From: Calycina herbarum
Lineage: Eukaryota; Ascomycota; Leotiomycetes; Helotiales; Pezizellaceae
Length of the DNA: 64,000 nucleotides
Reading direction: 5' to 3'
Assembly (NCBI GenBank): GCA_001414485.1
Contig: LLEY01000046.1
Coordinates: forward strand, 62,001 to 126,000
Positions 34,444 through 45,852 of the stretch are shown piece after piece. How positions within the stretch are numbered: the stretch's first letter is position 1; every line of letters begins with the position of its first letter. The translations under genes and the position numbers were made by a program. Below the pieces are notes generated by a model. It did no database searches and had not been told where the DNA came from. It saw nothing but the letters and a program-made list of their open reading frames with translations.

Positions 34444-36956
34444 TTAGACAGCAACTCCTCGAATGGCACCCTTACGTCTCTTTCTCAAATCCTTCGCTGC
34501 TTCCTCCTTCGCAAGCCTAGCCTCGTCACGAAGCATACGCTTAGACTTCTCACCTCTTCTACTAACATAATGCTCATGAAGGACACTAAAGTCCACAACA
34601 CCAACCGGTCGTTCCTCAGTAGCAGGCTTAACCCATTCAGCATCATGAGCAAAGTTTTTCCACACGCTCTCTTTCTTCACGGCTGTAACAGTTGCGGCTT
34701 GCTTGTCGTTTCCAGTATAAATCACGAAGGAGAAAACTTGGATGTTATTGGTGGCTTCTTCGCCGACCTTGTTTTCCTGTCCAAACCATTTGATAGTGCC
34801 AGACGTGCCTCGAGGAACGGTGACATTGAGGCCTTGGGCTTTACGGCCATCGGAAAGGGCGACAAGACGAGAGGTTGAGACTTCGAATTTGCCGAGCTTG
34901 GTAGCGAAACCGCCTTGAGCGCGACTGAGCCACTTGGTAAGATGAGGTTCAATCTCCCATGTCTTTCCCATTGGAGTCACCAATTTAATGCCCAAGATCC
35001 CATGGAGGAGGACCGATGTGGGACCGGTTGACCAACCGTGTGCGTGGGAATTTCGTGGTGGCGAAGCATAGGCAGGATAGTGGATGTATCCATCCATACG
35101 GACACCCTCGATCAGTGTAGAGTTTGTCATTCCTGGTCCATCCATCATGTATCCCCATTCCAGCTCCATCAATTCGACGGCTGCGTCATGATTTCCTGCT
35201 ACGACATGACCTTGAAGCTCCATGCCGCTGGCGAAAGGCGAAATGACGTTGGGAAATTCAACTGCAGGTGCACCGAATTTCGTCCAGCGGTTGCGAAGAG
35301 CTTGAGATACCTTGAGAGAGGTGTCGGGATCAGTGGCCTTTGACAACAACACAAAGCTGTTGCCATCCTGTGGCAGAACCTTCTGAGGACCATTGCATCC
35401 ACGACTTTCCAGGTTATCACCAAAAAGATTGTCGCCGGGGCAATAGAGAGCGGAAAAGCCTGATCGAAGTCGGCTGTAAGTATCGGTCCATTTCACACCT
35501 CCAGTCGATGGATCTTTCTCGCCAACCCATTCTGCCAACTCGATGCTCTTTTCAATCATCTGTAGAGCAATTGCTGAGGCTTCGACGTTGTGACCCTCCA
35601 TTCCTGGACGAATCCAATCAAAGTTAGAGGTGACTGCCATGAGGTTTCGGTCATCAATTTTGTTGATACTGAGGTCAACCGCACGTTTATAGGCCTGCCA
35701 CTTTGCCTTGATCCAGGGAATATCACCAGTGTAAAGCACATAAGTGTGCGTTGCAATCAGACCATGCATATGGTAGGTATCGCTGAACTCGTGTCGTTGG
35801 CCCATGGGGATACCAGCATATGGAATACCACCGTCGCTGTATTGGAGATTGTACAACGAGTCCAAAGCGTTTCGTGGGGCAAGCATGTCATATGTTGAGA
35901 CAGCGATTCCAGGGATGGAAATTCCCATGTCTCCTGGCCAGACCATGCGATCACGCTTAGCACCCTCTCCTAGAACAACAGAGCCATTGGAGATTGTGTA
36001 ATTGGAATACCATGCTCCTGGTACTGGATGGGTACCGTCAAATTCACTGCTGAATTGAATGATTGAACATGCTTCGTTGGGCTTGATCGTTTCAAGTTGT
36101 AACGTGTAAGCACCAGCGTACCAAATGCGGTTCAAGAGTGACGATGAGCTATCAAAGTATCCACTGTATGCTCTGCCATTTGACTGTGAGGGAAACGAGG
36201 TGCACTTGACCCAGATAGCCTTTATGGTAACGCTTGGATCTGTGTCGTCACCGACAGCTCGTACCAAGCTCTTAATACCTCGCCCGAGCAAGTCATACCA
36301 ACTCAGGGGTGCCTCTTTGGTGGCCAAACTTCGCTTGTCCTTGGGCGGGTAATAGAAGTCACTATTGTCCGCAGGTACACCTGTTTCCGGGATGTATATG
36401 GTCAAGTACTTGAAAGCACCTCGAAGGAAACCATCTGGGACGCAAGTCTCTCCATTCTTTCTGATGGGGATCTTGATGGGGAGGTCGAGAGGTACGATAT
36501 CGCCTGTTGCATCTGGTATCTTGCCGGCAAAGAAGCTCGATTCGGAATAAGAGAGGACGAGGTAGGGATTGTTCTCGAAGTTGGAGACATCGAAGCAGAC
36601 ACTGGGCAAGAATGTGTTAGTAAGGTACAAGATTGGTGAGGGGTTTAAGCATACCGGCCGCCAATGTTCTCTGCGAATTCATAGATGACAAGTCCTCCAA
36701 GGCCAATGTTCAAACGACCATTGTTAGCTGCCGTTGCCTTTACTTGTGCATTCTCCAAAACGGACTCTGCATTGGTGACGGATTGTTGGAGGAAAACTTT
36801 GGACGGGACGATACGAGACTTGTCTTTGGGTGCCTTGATATTCTGCTCCCAGGGTCCAGGGAAGACAGTGTCTGTGGGGAGATGTTCGTAGTCAACACCG
36901 TCGGCAGCAGATAGGAATGAGAAGCAGAGCGCCAGAAGCGCCGTTGCCAGCTTCAT
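34444..36956 (-). CDS. Secreted alpha-L-rhamnosidase-like glycoside hydrolase (GH78-type six-hairpin), 819 aa
   Basis: Exon 1 is 36956-36655, exon 2 is 36601-34444; the 53-nt intron has donor GTATGC, branch TTACTAAC and acceptor CCCAG and rebuilds the segment NIGGRVCFDVSNF. Residues 1-20 form a signal peptide (MKLATALLALCFSFLSAADG). An N-terminal beta-rich part of about 270 residues precedes an (alpha/alpha)6 barrel with GAKRDRMVWPGDMGIS, the acidic motif around the presumed general acid in GH78-like enzymes, and EFSDTYHMHGL. A C-terminal beta domain ends in a basic tail (KRMLRDEARLAKEEAAKDLRKRRKG), which is unusual for a secreted enzyme. Likely removes rhamnose or related sugars from plant polysaccharides or glycosides. 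Exact specificity is uncertain. Confidence 0.85.
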
Positions 36957-37586
36957 ATTGATGTTGACTCAAGAGTCAAGAGCCAAAGGGAGGGCGGTTT
37001 CCACTTTGTTGGAAGCAATACGTAAGTAGGTAAAGAGGGGGGTTGTTGGAGGAAGGAAGGAGGGTTGAAGTCTTAAGAGCTGGTAAAGCAAGTAGCAAGT
37101 ACGGACAACCTGTATTTATGGATGGGAAGGCGCGAGTTGGGATGCGGGGTGCGGGGTAGGCAATTTCCCCAGGTTCCAGGTGGAGGGGAAGGAGGATAGT
37201 GAATCTGAAGTGAAGGTTGAAGCCATCGTCGACGCCCAATTGTGTTGGACATGTTGCTACGCCGTTCAGCCCAGGTACCCTGGGTACTTGCATTGTTTGC
37301 CAATGACAGACGGCGGCTCGGGAGAAGATGTCAGCCCCCCGAAATCAAGCGCGGGGACGGGACACGCGGGGAAGCGCGACTGACCCACTTGTACCCGCTT
37401 TTAATAGATGACCTTCAACACGAGACTCGCACGACTTCATGCTTTTTCTTCACCTCCCTATCTCGCTTTCTACCTCCCAACTTGGGAAGGACAGACCTGT
37501 TCCATGGGAAACTCCTGACGCATATATATACATATATACATATATACATATATACGCGCTGAATGTTTCGAGTTGATCGCAATGTC
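36957..37586. other. Intergenic region with a TATACA microsatellite
   Basis: Holds the promoter of the glycosidase gene at the left and the 3' end of the methyltransferase gene at the right. 37521-37556 is a TATACA-type microsatellite. No ORF. Confidence 0.5.
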
Positions 37587-38557
37587 TTATAACACCCTCT
37601 TCACTACAAATTCTATAATGCCCACCCCCTCTTCCATCCAGGCTCCGTCCTTGGGGTCCCACGACATCTCCTCAAAGGTTCGCATCCAGGACTGAGTTTC
37701 CCACTTCGTTCCTGTCTCACTCCCAACCTGAACCCATAACTTCTCAAACGATTCTGGGTTGTGTCGCCACATTGGAACGCCAATCGATTTGAGCGTGACC
37801 TCGTGGGCATTGGGATTTGCAATTTGATTCCCAACAACCAGCGACCCAGGCTTGGTGAAAGTAGACAGCACCTTGGCTACTTTGACCTGGGCATCCCAAT
37901 CCCACGAATGGAGGACTTGAAGAACAGAGACAATATCGACCTTCTTCTTGAGTGGTACCAAGGCGAGGTTCTCTGACAAGATATCCGCTTCAATGAATGT
38001 GGCATCAAAACGACCTTGGTCGCGAAACATTTCGAAGCCCACGTCCCAATGGCTGACAATGTCAACTCCGTAGAGGTTCTTGGAAGGGGCACCATCATGC
38101 GCGAGACGACGAAGATCGTGACCAACGAAACAGCCAACGTCCATCAAAGTAGCACCTTCCTTGAGTCTGTTCAAAATCTCTGGATAGATGGGCAACTTGC
38201 ATAGCTGAGGAACCAGCCAAGTACCAACGCCAGTACAAGGGTAGGCCCGAATATCCCAAGCTTGGTCACGCTGAAGACAGATTAACACTGGTTAGGCAAG
38301 TATTTGAGATTTTTACGTACGATTTTATGGACATGCTGAGACTGCTGGTCAGGTGGAATATGGCTGTATTTTTCCAAGAGTTCCCGGGTCTGTATGGCGC
38401 TTGTCAGTGTCTTTCGCCGTCAGCACGAAGTTGGAACTTATACCTCTGGAACTAGCTTCTTGTCGATATTGGGTATGTAAAAGGGGTATCGAGCGCGATC
38501 TACCGCCTTTGTATAAGCGGGCTCCGAGTATCCGGTCCTCTCCTGTTGGGCTGACAT
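37587..38557 (-). CDS. SAM-dependent methyltransferase of secondary-metabolite type, 288 aa
   Basis: Three exons: 38557-38444, 38389-38321 and 38270-37587. Introns are 54 nt (donor GTATAA, acceptor TACAG) and 50 nt (donor GTACGT, branch CCTAAC, acceptor TTCAG). The N-terminus MSAQQERTGY, then TRELLEKYSHIPPD, then RDQAWDIRAYPCTGVGTWLVP lead into the SAM-binding motif LMDVGCFVGHDLRRL. SKNLYGVDIVSHWDVGF and FIEADIL follow as the acidic and adenine-binding loops. This arrangement resembles the fungal meroterpenoid/polyketide carboxyl- and O-methyltransferases. No synthase gene is in the window, so its substrate is unknown. It is divergent from the membrane-protein gene at 39035. Confidence 0.86.
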
Positions 38558-39034
38558 GGTTTGTAAAGTGAAGGAAGAAGGATATTGAGAATATGCACGA
38601 CCTTCAGTGTTATGTTTCAGTAAACTATTGGTCTTGGGGTCTCAGTGTTAGGAGAAAAAGGTCAATCTCGAGATATGTCTTGAGATTTACACCAACTCGG
38701 TGTCGACGATCACTGCATCGTAATAGTTCCGGAATAGCCGCCAGTCAACGGCCCTAATAATTTTACGAAAGGTCCTGGTATACGTAGCAATGCATTGATT
38801 CTCCTTTATCCGCTGCACAAGCGGGATGATGGTTGTTGGAACATGGTTCTCATAGGATAATAATTGCAGGCATGCGTCTTTGCGACATCGAAGAGGCAAA
38901 ATTGCTAACGAGCCAATATGCCCATTTCTGAAAGTACTCTACTTTTCAAAGCTTCACTCAAGCTTCCAGTGTCAATATTGCTCACTCATGTCTTGATAGT
39001 TCCTCGATTTTCACGCTTTTCGTCGAGCTGAATC
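38558..39034. promoter_or_regulatory. Shared divergent promoter of methyltransferase and membrane-protein genes
   Basis: 477 bp between two start codons pointing away from each other. No obvious TATA box or palindromic operator. The arrangement allows joint control, which is an inference. Confidence 0.45.
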
Positions 39035-40452
39035 ATGGCAATAAATCAGGCTGGCGTGTATGCAGTTTCTGCCCTACTCATATTCTTTTCAACACTCGCG
39101 TTCGGCTTGAGAGTTGGTGTACGCTGGGTCAAGGAAGCTCCCATAAAGAGCGATGACTACCTATCTGGTCTTGCTACGGTATGTGCTCTTCCACATCCAA
39201 GAACCAACACTTTTTCCGAGAAACAATCTGAGTAGTGTTGTGGTCTGTCAGTTGTTTACTTGGGCGATGGCCATAGTCTTGATCATTGGTGAGTTAGGTT
39301 CCTAGTCTTTATCGTTCCACTGGATTGTTAAGAAATTGACCTTTGTAGGCGCGGCGAGAGGTACTCTCGGTACACATACACTTCAGAATCACAAGACTGG
39401 CGCAGTCATAGTTACTTGGCATGAAATCGACACGTCCAAGGTGAAAGGTCCGGTGGCTGTGAAAAAGTTGTGCTAACTTCAAATAGCTTGCTGGCATCTC
39501 CCAACTACTGACAATCGTAGCTCTCGGACTTCTCAAAATGAGCGTTGTGATGCTCTATCGCCGTATATTTGCTGGGAAGCATTTCAGAGTGGTTTCGCTC
39601 ATCGTTGCCATTATGATTGTGTTGTGGACAATATCCTTCATTTTTGCAACAATATTTGAATGTGGGCGTGACTTGGGCTTGCTCTGGAAAAGCCTCGCAA
39701 CCCTCAGGACGAATTGCGGAAAATATAAATATATCCAACTTGGACACGCAGAATCGGACGTCATCACTGATTTGATCGTTCTTGGTCTTCCATTACCGAG
39801 TATATGGATGTTGAGGTTGAGTGCAACTCGGAGAGTTGCATTGTCTCTCATTTTTCTACTGGGCTTATTGTATGGCTCCCACAAAGGAATTTGCTGATGA
39901 TTAAGTTACTGATTTTACTTACAGATCAACAGCAGCCGGAGTGGCTAGTCTTGCCATTGTTGCCAAGGATATATACTGTAAGAGATTATGGCCCCCCAAA
40001 ATTGTGTTAGTCGTGTTACTGAATCGTATGAATAAGCTACAACAACTGGCTCTCGCGATGTCAGAGCTGTTGAAACGAACGCCATGGTTTGGTCATACGT
40101 CGAGGTCGGTGTTGGAGTTGTAGCTGCTTGTCTACCAACTCTTCGGCCGTGGCTTCAACGTCGTACTGCAGAGAGCATTGTCAATAGTGTTCGTTCGGAG
40201 ATTTCCCTCCACTCGCTCGGATCTGGCGACAAACATCCAACGCCTAATTCTGGTGGAGGAACTTCAAAATCAGATCTTGAATCGCAAGGGTATGAGATGC
40301 TCACTCCAAAGCGCTCCAACCACCAAAGCAATTCCTCAATCCGAATCGAGAGGGCAGATGATGGCAATCACATTCCGAGCATCCCCGGTAAAATCCATGT
40401 ACAGCATGGAGTCACTATAGAGACAGAGACATTTCCGCGCCGCAAACCATAA
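39035..40452 (+). CDS. Rhodopsin-domain (SAT4/PTH11-like) integral membrane protein, 374 aa
   Basis: Six exons: 39035-39178, 39252-39288, 39349-39440, 39487-39869, 39925-39977, 40037-40452 (1125 nt). Introns of 73, 60, 46, 55 and 59 nt each have GT...AG ends, and all keep the frame. The protein begins MAINQAGVYAVSALLIFF and continues LRVGVRWVKEAPIKSDDYL, the typical first helix and D-D-Y loop of the fungal rhodopsin-domain family. Further helices include LLTIVALGLLKMSVVMLYRR, VSLIVAIMIVLWTISFIFAT, ITDLIVLGLPLPSIWML, and the last helix reads VWSYVEVGVGVVAACLPTLRP, the family's signature E-x-G-x-x-x-x-A-x-C-L-P. About seven membrane spans are followed by a roughly 110-residue polar cytoplasmic tail. 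Ligand unknown; members are proposed GPCR-like sensors. Confidence 0.85.
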
Positions 40453-41850
40453 AAGAGGGGGAGTCGGGTTCACGCGGTACCTGGTGTAAGATGGGTTGGG
40501 GAAATATTTGGGATCGAGCCTGGTTGAATTTGGGGGGGGTTGAAAGAGACAACCATTTTTTAGCTTTAAAAATTCGTCGTTAATGGGGAAGGAGAACTCT
40601 TTGGGTCAAGGGAAAATCGAATGATAAGACTAACATTTCACAAGCCACACCTGGAGCTTCAGAAACTGATGCGAGATGTAGACATGTCCTTATTAGCTTT
40701 AGAAAGGGGATATTCTATTATATGTCCATGTGGGGAAGAATCAGACGATATCGCCAATCATGTTGGGAAAAAACATCTTTTCAAAAGTGGACGGGAGGCA
40801 TGACTAGCTTGGTTGAAGAGAACTCAGGAATTTACGTTCGAAAAGTGTGTAAAAACGGTATTTCGGTTCTGTTATACATAGAGCTATAGCTGCTAGTATA
40901 CTTTATATACTCTATATAGCTACTATAGCCAGCTACATACGTCATAGTATATATAGTATACTTATCACATCCAATACTAGCCTATTCTACTAGTATATAA
41001 AAGTTTTTTATAATATTGTAGATAAATCTATTTACTTAAAATAACTTGGAATTTAGTAATTAAATTTATTTATCTAGTATTATTAGTAAATAAATTTATT
41101 TATTTAAACTGACTCTAGGTACTTAGTAGATAAATATATCTACTTATTTATTTATTCAAACTATGATTTTAATCTTTATATTTATTAGATAGAAATCTAA
41201 TTATAAGATATAGATCTTATAAGAGTCTTTAGATATACTCGAGGTAACTCTTAACTAATAATAAGCTATTTCTACTAAGATAGAAAAAACGGCGATTTTT
41301 ATATCTTATATACTCTATATTATAAGATAAGTTCTATAATTTATATAACCTAGAAAAATAGAAAAATAGAAAAATAATTTAGATAGAGTCTAATTAGATA
41401 TATTAATAATTATACTAACTACTACTTATTTTAATTATATCATTACGATATAGTCTTTCAAAGTTGTATAGAAAAGGTTAGATTTAGAAGAGATAGAATC
41501 CGACGTTTTTTCCGTCCCGGCAGAGGACGCCAAGCTTTTATCGGGCTGGATGTAAGAAGAGCAAACCCGGGGAAGCACCGGCACGAACTCCCAGGACTTC
41601 ATGTATTTGCCAACTACCTAGCTATTATCGGGCGATGGGAGAACTGCCATGTAGGTAGGCGCTCTGCCTATCTTTTCAAGATAACTAGTCTACTCAATCG
41701 GGGTTTGGGAGCCAATTCAATTCCAGGACTCATACATCCACTTCCAACAGATCATGCCACTTTGGTCACCTGTTTTCTGGCAAGTTACCGAAACATCAGC
41801 ATACATTTATCCCATATATACGACAAGTGAATCCCCTCTCATACTCTTAC
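40453..41850. other. Intergenic region around an AT-rich island
   Basis: 40453-40850 has a 60-codon frame (40621-40803) with a CPCG...H....H pattern but no recognisable family. 41500-41850 leads into the fumarate reductase gene. The centre is listed separately as a repeat. Confidence 0.4.
40855..41500. repeat. AT-rich island, probably a RIP-eroded repeat
   Basis: Very low GC with TATAGTATAT strings at the left (about 40870-40970) and TTTATTTATTTA stretches in the middle, no ORF. A segment at 41078-41105 resembles the island at 14083-14115. The right edge is abrupt at about 41500, where GC returns to normal. Confidence 0.5.
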
Positions 41851-43353
41851 ATGTTGAAAATCCCCAGAAAGATTTACCTCATGATCCTAAGAATCGTATT
41901 CATCTCCCTTCTAATCGCGATCTCGTCCATGATTCTACGACAAATCATGACTTCCATCTCCACGCAAACCGCCATCCAAAAACATGCCATTGTCGTAGGT
42001 TCAGGACTCGCTGGACTTTCGGCTGCATCAACTCTTATTTCGCATGGCATCCCAGTTTATCTGTTAGAGCGTTCCGCCAAACCAGGGGGAAACTCCATGA
42101 AAGCCTCGTCGGGAATCAATGGCGCACCAACGAAATACCAACCTGGACCTGATACGACTTTCTACTCCGACACGATCAAATCTGTGGGTGCAGTTATATC
42201 AAGTTTCACAAATCAAAGACAGGAATTGATTTCAACCCTGACGAACTCTTCTACCAATGCTATTTCTTGGTTGGTGGATGAGAAAGGCGTTGATCTCAGC
42301 GTCGTGGCACAACTCGGTGGTCATAGTTTCCCTCGGACACATAGAGGAAGTGGACAAACACCACCTGGCGCTTCAATCGTCACAACCCTCCTCAAATCAC
42401 TCAAAGAGAATGATTCGTTCCATCTCGAGACATCTTGTCACGTGACGAAAGTCTTGAAAACTGGAGGGGAAATCACAGGAGTGGAATACACCTGCAATGA
42501 AGAAGCCAAAACATTGGAAGGTCCAGTCATATTCGCAAGCGGGGGATTTGCTGGCGATGCACAAGGAATGTTATCAAAATACCGACCAGATCTTGCTGGA
42601 TTCCCATCAACAAACGATCCACGACCCGGTTCTCAAGATCTTCTTACCAGCGTCGGTGCACAGGTTTTGGATATGGATCAAGTTCAAGTTCATCCAACCA
42701 GTTTCGTGGACCCAAAGGATATCTTGAATCCCGTTAAATTCCTAGCAGCAGAAATGCTTCGAGGAGAAGGAGGAATCCTCCTCCGAGATGGAAAACGCTT
42801 CATCAACGAGATGGAAACCAGAAAAGTCGTTACGAACTCCATCACCAGTTCCCCAGCAGCCGAATCCTCTCCTCGACAATGGGATATCCAAATTGTGGTT
42901 GATGAGGGCGTTTATGCCCATGCTGCATCCCACATCGGATTTTACACCTGGAAAGGCCTTATGCGAAAAACCACCATCTCAGAACTACCCGCCGATGCGC
43001 TCCTCTCTATCCAAGAATACTCCAAATCCGCAGCTGGAAAAGCCATTGACCCTCTTGGTCGAAAAGCTTTCGGGAATTGGACATTACTCGAGCCTTCATC
43101 CGAATCAGTGGTGTATGTTGGTAGAGTCACTCCAGCTGTACACTTTACTATGGGTGGTGTTCTGATAAACCCTCAAAGTCAAGTATTGGATTCTACTAGT
43201 GAGCCGATCAAGGGACTTTGGGCGGCGGGAGAGGTGACGGGTGGAATTCATGGGGAGAATCGGTTGGGTGGTTCTTCGCTTCTTGAATGTGTTGTTTTTG
43301 GACGGGTGGCGGGGGAGGAGGTTGCGAGATTTTTGGGGGAGGACAAGGTTTAA
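41851..43353 (+). CDS. FAD-dependent fumarate reductase (Osm1/Frd1-like), 500 aa
   Basis: Single exon from ATG 41851 (MLKIPRKIYL); the frame extends upstream only to a GTG. Residues about 5-25 are hydrophobic and may be a signal anchor or targeting segment. The FAD-binding Rossmann motif AIVVGSGLAGLSAASTL lies at about residues 46-62. SGGFAGD, VQVHPTSFVDP, AEMLRGEGGILL and HGENRLGGSSLLECVVFGR are conserved blocks of the soluble fumarate reductase/flavocytochrome c family, including the His and Arg residues of the fumarate site. It reduces fumarate to succinate with FADH2, helping redox balance and oxidative folding at low oxygen. Yeast has ER/mitochondrial and cytosolic forms; the hydrophobic start suggests an organelle form. 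Length is normal. Confidence 0.92.
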   Translation: MLKIPRKIYLMILRIVFISLLIAISSMILRQIMTSISTQTAIQKHAIVVGSGLAGLSAASTLISHGIPVYLLERSAKPGGNSMKASSGINGAPTKYQPGPDTTFYSDTIKSVGAVISSFTNQRQELISTLTNSSTNAISWLVDEKGVDLSVVAQLGGHSFPRTHRGSGQTPPGASIVTTLLKSLKENDSFHLETSCHVTKVLKTGGEITGVEYTCNEEAKTLEGPVIFASGGFAGDAQGMLSKYRPDLAGFPSTNDPRPGSQDLLTSVGAQVLDMDQVQVHPTSFVDPKDILNPVKFLAAEMLRGEGGILLRDGKRFINEMETRKVVTNSITSSPAAESSPRQWDIQIVVDEGVYAHAASHIGFYTWKGLMRKTTISELPADALLSIQEYSKSAAGKAIDPLGRKAFGNWTLLEPSSESVVYVGRVTPAVHFTMGGVLINPQSQVLDSTSEPIKGLWAAGEVTGGIHGENRLGGSSLLECVVFGRVAGEEVARFLGEDKV

Positions 43354-44784
43354 TTTGTGGAATGAAAATTGATTATTTCTTAGTCTCTCTTAAGATCAAT
43401 ATATAAAACATTTTTCATGAAGAGTACAGGGGGTGCTGCGGGAATAAGCCGAGCGTGCTCTTGATTTGATCTCGAGAACGCCTCATTATGCGCATGCCTG
43501 CCGGCGCTTGTGAACCTCAGCTGACCCAGCCTTGCGGGACAGTTCTCAACTCAGGAGAAGTTCTGCAAATAATTTTATATCTTTTTAAGCTTTAGCTTCT
43601 TCGCAGATATTAGAATTATAACTTATATGAAGATTTATATAAAAACATAATTTCTAGTCGCTATTCTATATAATAAGTGTAGGGGATTCTAATAAGCAGA
43701 GTAGACTAACGATTAGATACTATAATTTATTGGATTAACTTCGTAGTTTTATTAAGTTGGTTCATATTAAGAGAGTTAGGCAACGGCCTAAGATATTACG
43801 ATTAGATTTTCAGGCTATTTAGCCTAGAGAGCTGTGCTTATAGTGGCTTATGGTAGCTTGAGTGTCGTTTCTTATTAGTGGCTTAAGCGAAAAGATCCTG
43901 AAACGCATTAATTGCTGGCTTGAACGTGCTTTGCAACTCTTAAGAATACTTAAAAAATTGCTGCGGAGAACTCTGATTAGACCTACTACAAGCTTTTCAA
44001 GCACTTCTCAGAAATCCGCAAATTAAAGCTTACTATTCGAGATGTGACCAACAGGTCGCTCTCATTGCAATAATTCTCCAGACTGAGAAGTCCATAAACC
44101 TTATCTCTGGGGTCAGTGCATTCGGTAGTTTGACAGTCCTCGAGAAGCTTTAATAAGCGACATTCGTAATAGGGATCGTTTCTTTAAGAGTTGAAGCGAC
44201 AGGATATGATCTTCTTGATTTTGTTGTGGAGTTGTCGCAGTTGAAGTGAAAAGGAAGTCCGAGTCACAACAGCAGCTCCACAGCACACTTCTATTAACAT
44301 CAAATACATTACTTGTACAATTTTCCTTCCATAATAAGCGGCAGTCTTCATCAAAAATTTAAATCGCCTTGGAGGAACAGCTTGCAAACACCACAACCCC
44401 CCGAAGGATATCTTAAAAATCCATTCCGCATTGCTACTATCGAATCCCTTTGATAGCTCGTTCACAATCAGTCCAATTTCAGCCGCTTGTTTTTGTGCTA
44501 CCCCTCCGTACCTAAATACAAATTTTCTGGGGAATAGACATCACAAAACAGGCTATTCCCAGGCCATATCTCCCTAGTTCTCAATTTCAAGACCAACCCC
44601 ATTTAGAACAGACCTCGGGCTTTTCCCAATTTGCCATTCTGTTTTTGTAGGCTGGGTGCTCACCCCTAGAAATAGAAGAGGTAGGGTTAGGAACTGCGGG
44701 CTCAGTAACCTGAAATTCAAGCATTGGCCTATGTAAATCGGAATTAGCTACATATTAAGCAAGAAAGAAGAATCTAAGTTTAAC
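43354..44784. other. Intergenic region with AT-rich patch, no supported gene
   Basis: 43560-43760 is AT-rich. A minus-strand frame at 44184-44465 (93 codons) is of normal composition but unrecognised and without good context. The right end may contain a second exon of the next gene (see its entry). Confidence 0.4.
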
Positions 44785-45852
44785 TTACTGCGACACTGGG
44801 GGATTCTCCGGCCAACCTGCTTGGCACATTCGTACAAAGACATTTCGTTCGCCAGGTGTATTAAACCACAACCACACGTGTAAACCGTCCTCTCCCTCAA
44901 ATTTTACTCTGTCAGAGTGCCCATCAAAAGCAGCAACTCGCAGCACAGAGTTCACAGAAGGACGCATAGCCCAACTCTTTGCCACTACCTTGTTGTTGAC
45001 ATCGACAAACCAAAACGCCCCTTCGAATCTGAGGCCCGTAGTGGGTCCGTAATTATTTTTCTCCCATGCGTGAACGGTGGTTTTGTTTCCCTCTCTACGC
45101 TCGCAGCGATACTTCCACAACCCCAAAACTCTAGCAGCGCCGTACTTATGCTTTGATTTGAATGCTCCCTCAGTAATGGCTTTGAACAACATATTTTGCA
45201 ATGCTTTCTTGACCCACGATTGATCTGGGATCAACCCCAATGTAGCTCTTGCCGCAACCCTTTTCAAAATTTCCTCAAACCACAAACTGAAATCAGGAAA
45301 CTTGGGGACTTGGGGTAGCGAGAGCGCACCAGCTTTTGCCATTCTCTCCATTATTGAGTGTAGCTGCTGGAACTCATTGGATGTTACACCGAGACCCCGG
45401 ATGAACATGTCGACTGGTGATTTGGAAGTGGTTTCGTTTTCTGGACGCAAATACCATCGGAGAGGTTGACCTGGAAATCCTACAGAATGTGGTGTTGCAA
45501 CTTTATTGGATTCTGGGATATTGACGTCTTCGGTTACCTTGTGTTTCTTTTGGGGTTGCTCGGCAAGATCTTGTGAACTTTGAGGGCGTTTTGGAGGGCG
45601 TTGTGATGATCCTATGTTGGGGGAATCCGTACTTGTGGTATCATCATCGATGTCATATGGAAACCGCTGGTTTGTGTCATTTCTTCTACGACGGATGTCG
45701 GTCATTGTGTTTCGATGCTTTGCGTGTATTTTGTCTTTTCTTCTCTTAACCTCGGCATTTAAGTCTTTGAGCTCCTGGCTTCGAAGGGCACTCGCTTCCT
45801 TTTCCTCCTGGTCTAGTGCTGCAAGCTCTTTTTCGCGAACTTCATTTTCCAT
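44785..45852 (-). CDS. Hypothetical coiled-coil protein, 355 aa
   Basis: Not recognised. Start at ATG 45852 (MENEVREKELAALD); the open frame upstream begins at a TTG. Residues 1-60 are a highly charged likely coiled coil (EKEASALRSQELKDLNAEVKR). A polar linker with a possible basic nuclear signal (PPKRPQSS...QPQKKHK) spans about 80-125. The rest, about 140-355, is globular with many Trp residues (LRWYLRPE, LWFEEILKRVAARATLG, LHVWLWFNTPGERNVFVRMCQAGWP). The stop codon TAA sits inside a perfect donor sequence (CA|GTAAGT at 44788); splicing to the acceptor at 44710 would replace the last residues with a longer tail ending near 44575. Either form is possible. Confidence 0.65.
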   Translation of the reverse strand: MENEVREKELAALDQEEKEASALRSQELKDLNAEVKRRKDKIHAKHRNTMTDIRRRRNDTNQRFPYDIDDDTTSTDSPNIGSSQRPPKRPQSSQDLAEQPQKKHKVTEDVNIPESNKVATPHSVGFPGQPLRWYLRPENETTSKSPVDMFIRGLGVTSNEFQQLHSIMERMAKAGALSLPQVPKFPDFSLWFEEILKRVAARATLGLIPDQSWVKKALQNMLFKAITEGAFKSKHKYGAARVLGLWKYRCERREGNKTTVHAWEKNNYGPTTGLRFEGAFWFVDVNNKVVAKSWAMRPSVNSVLRVAAFDGHSDRVKFEGEDGLHVWLWFNTPGERNVFVRMCQAGWPENPPVSQ

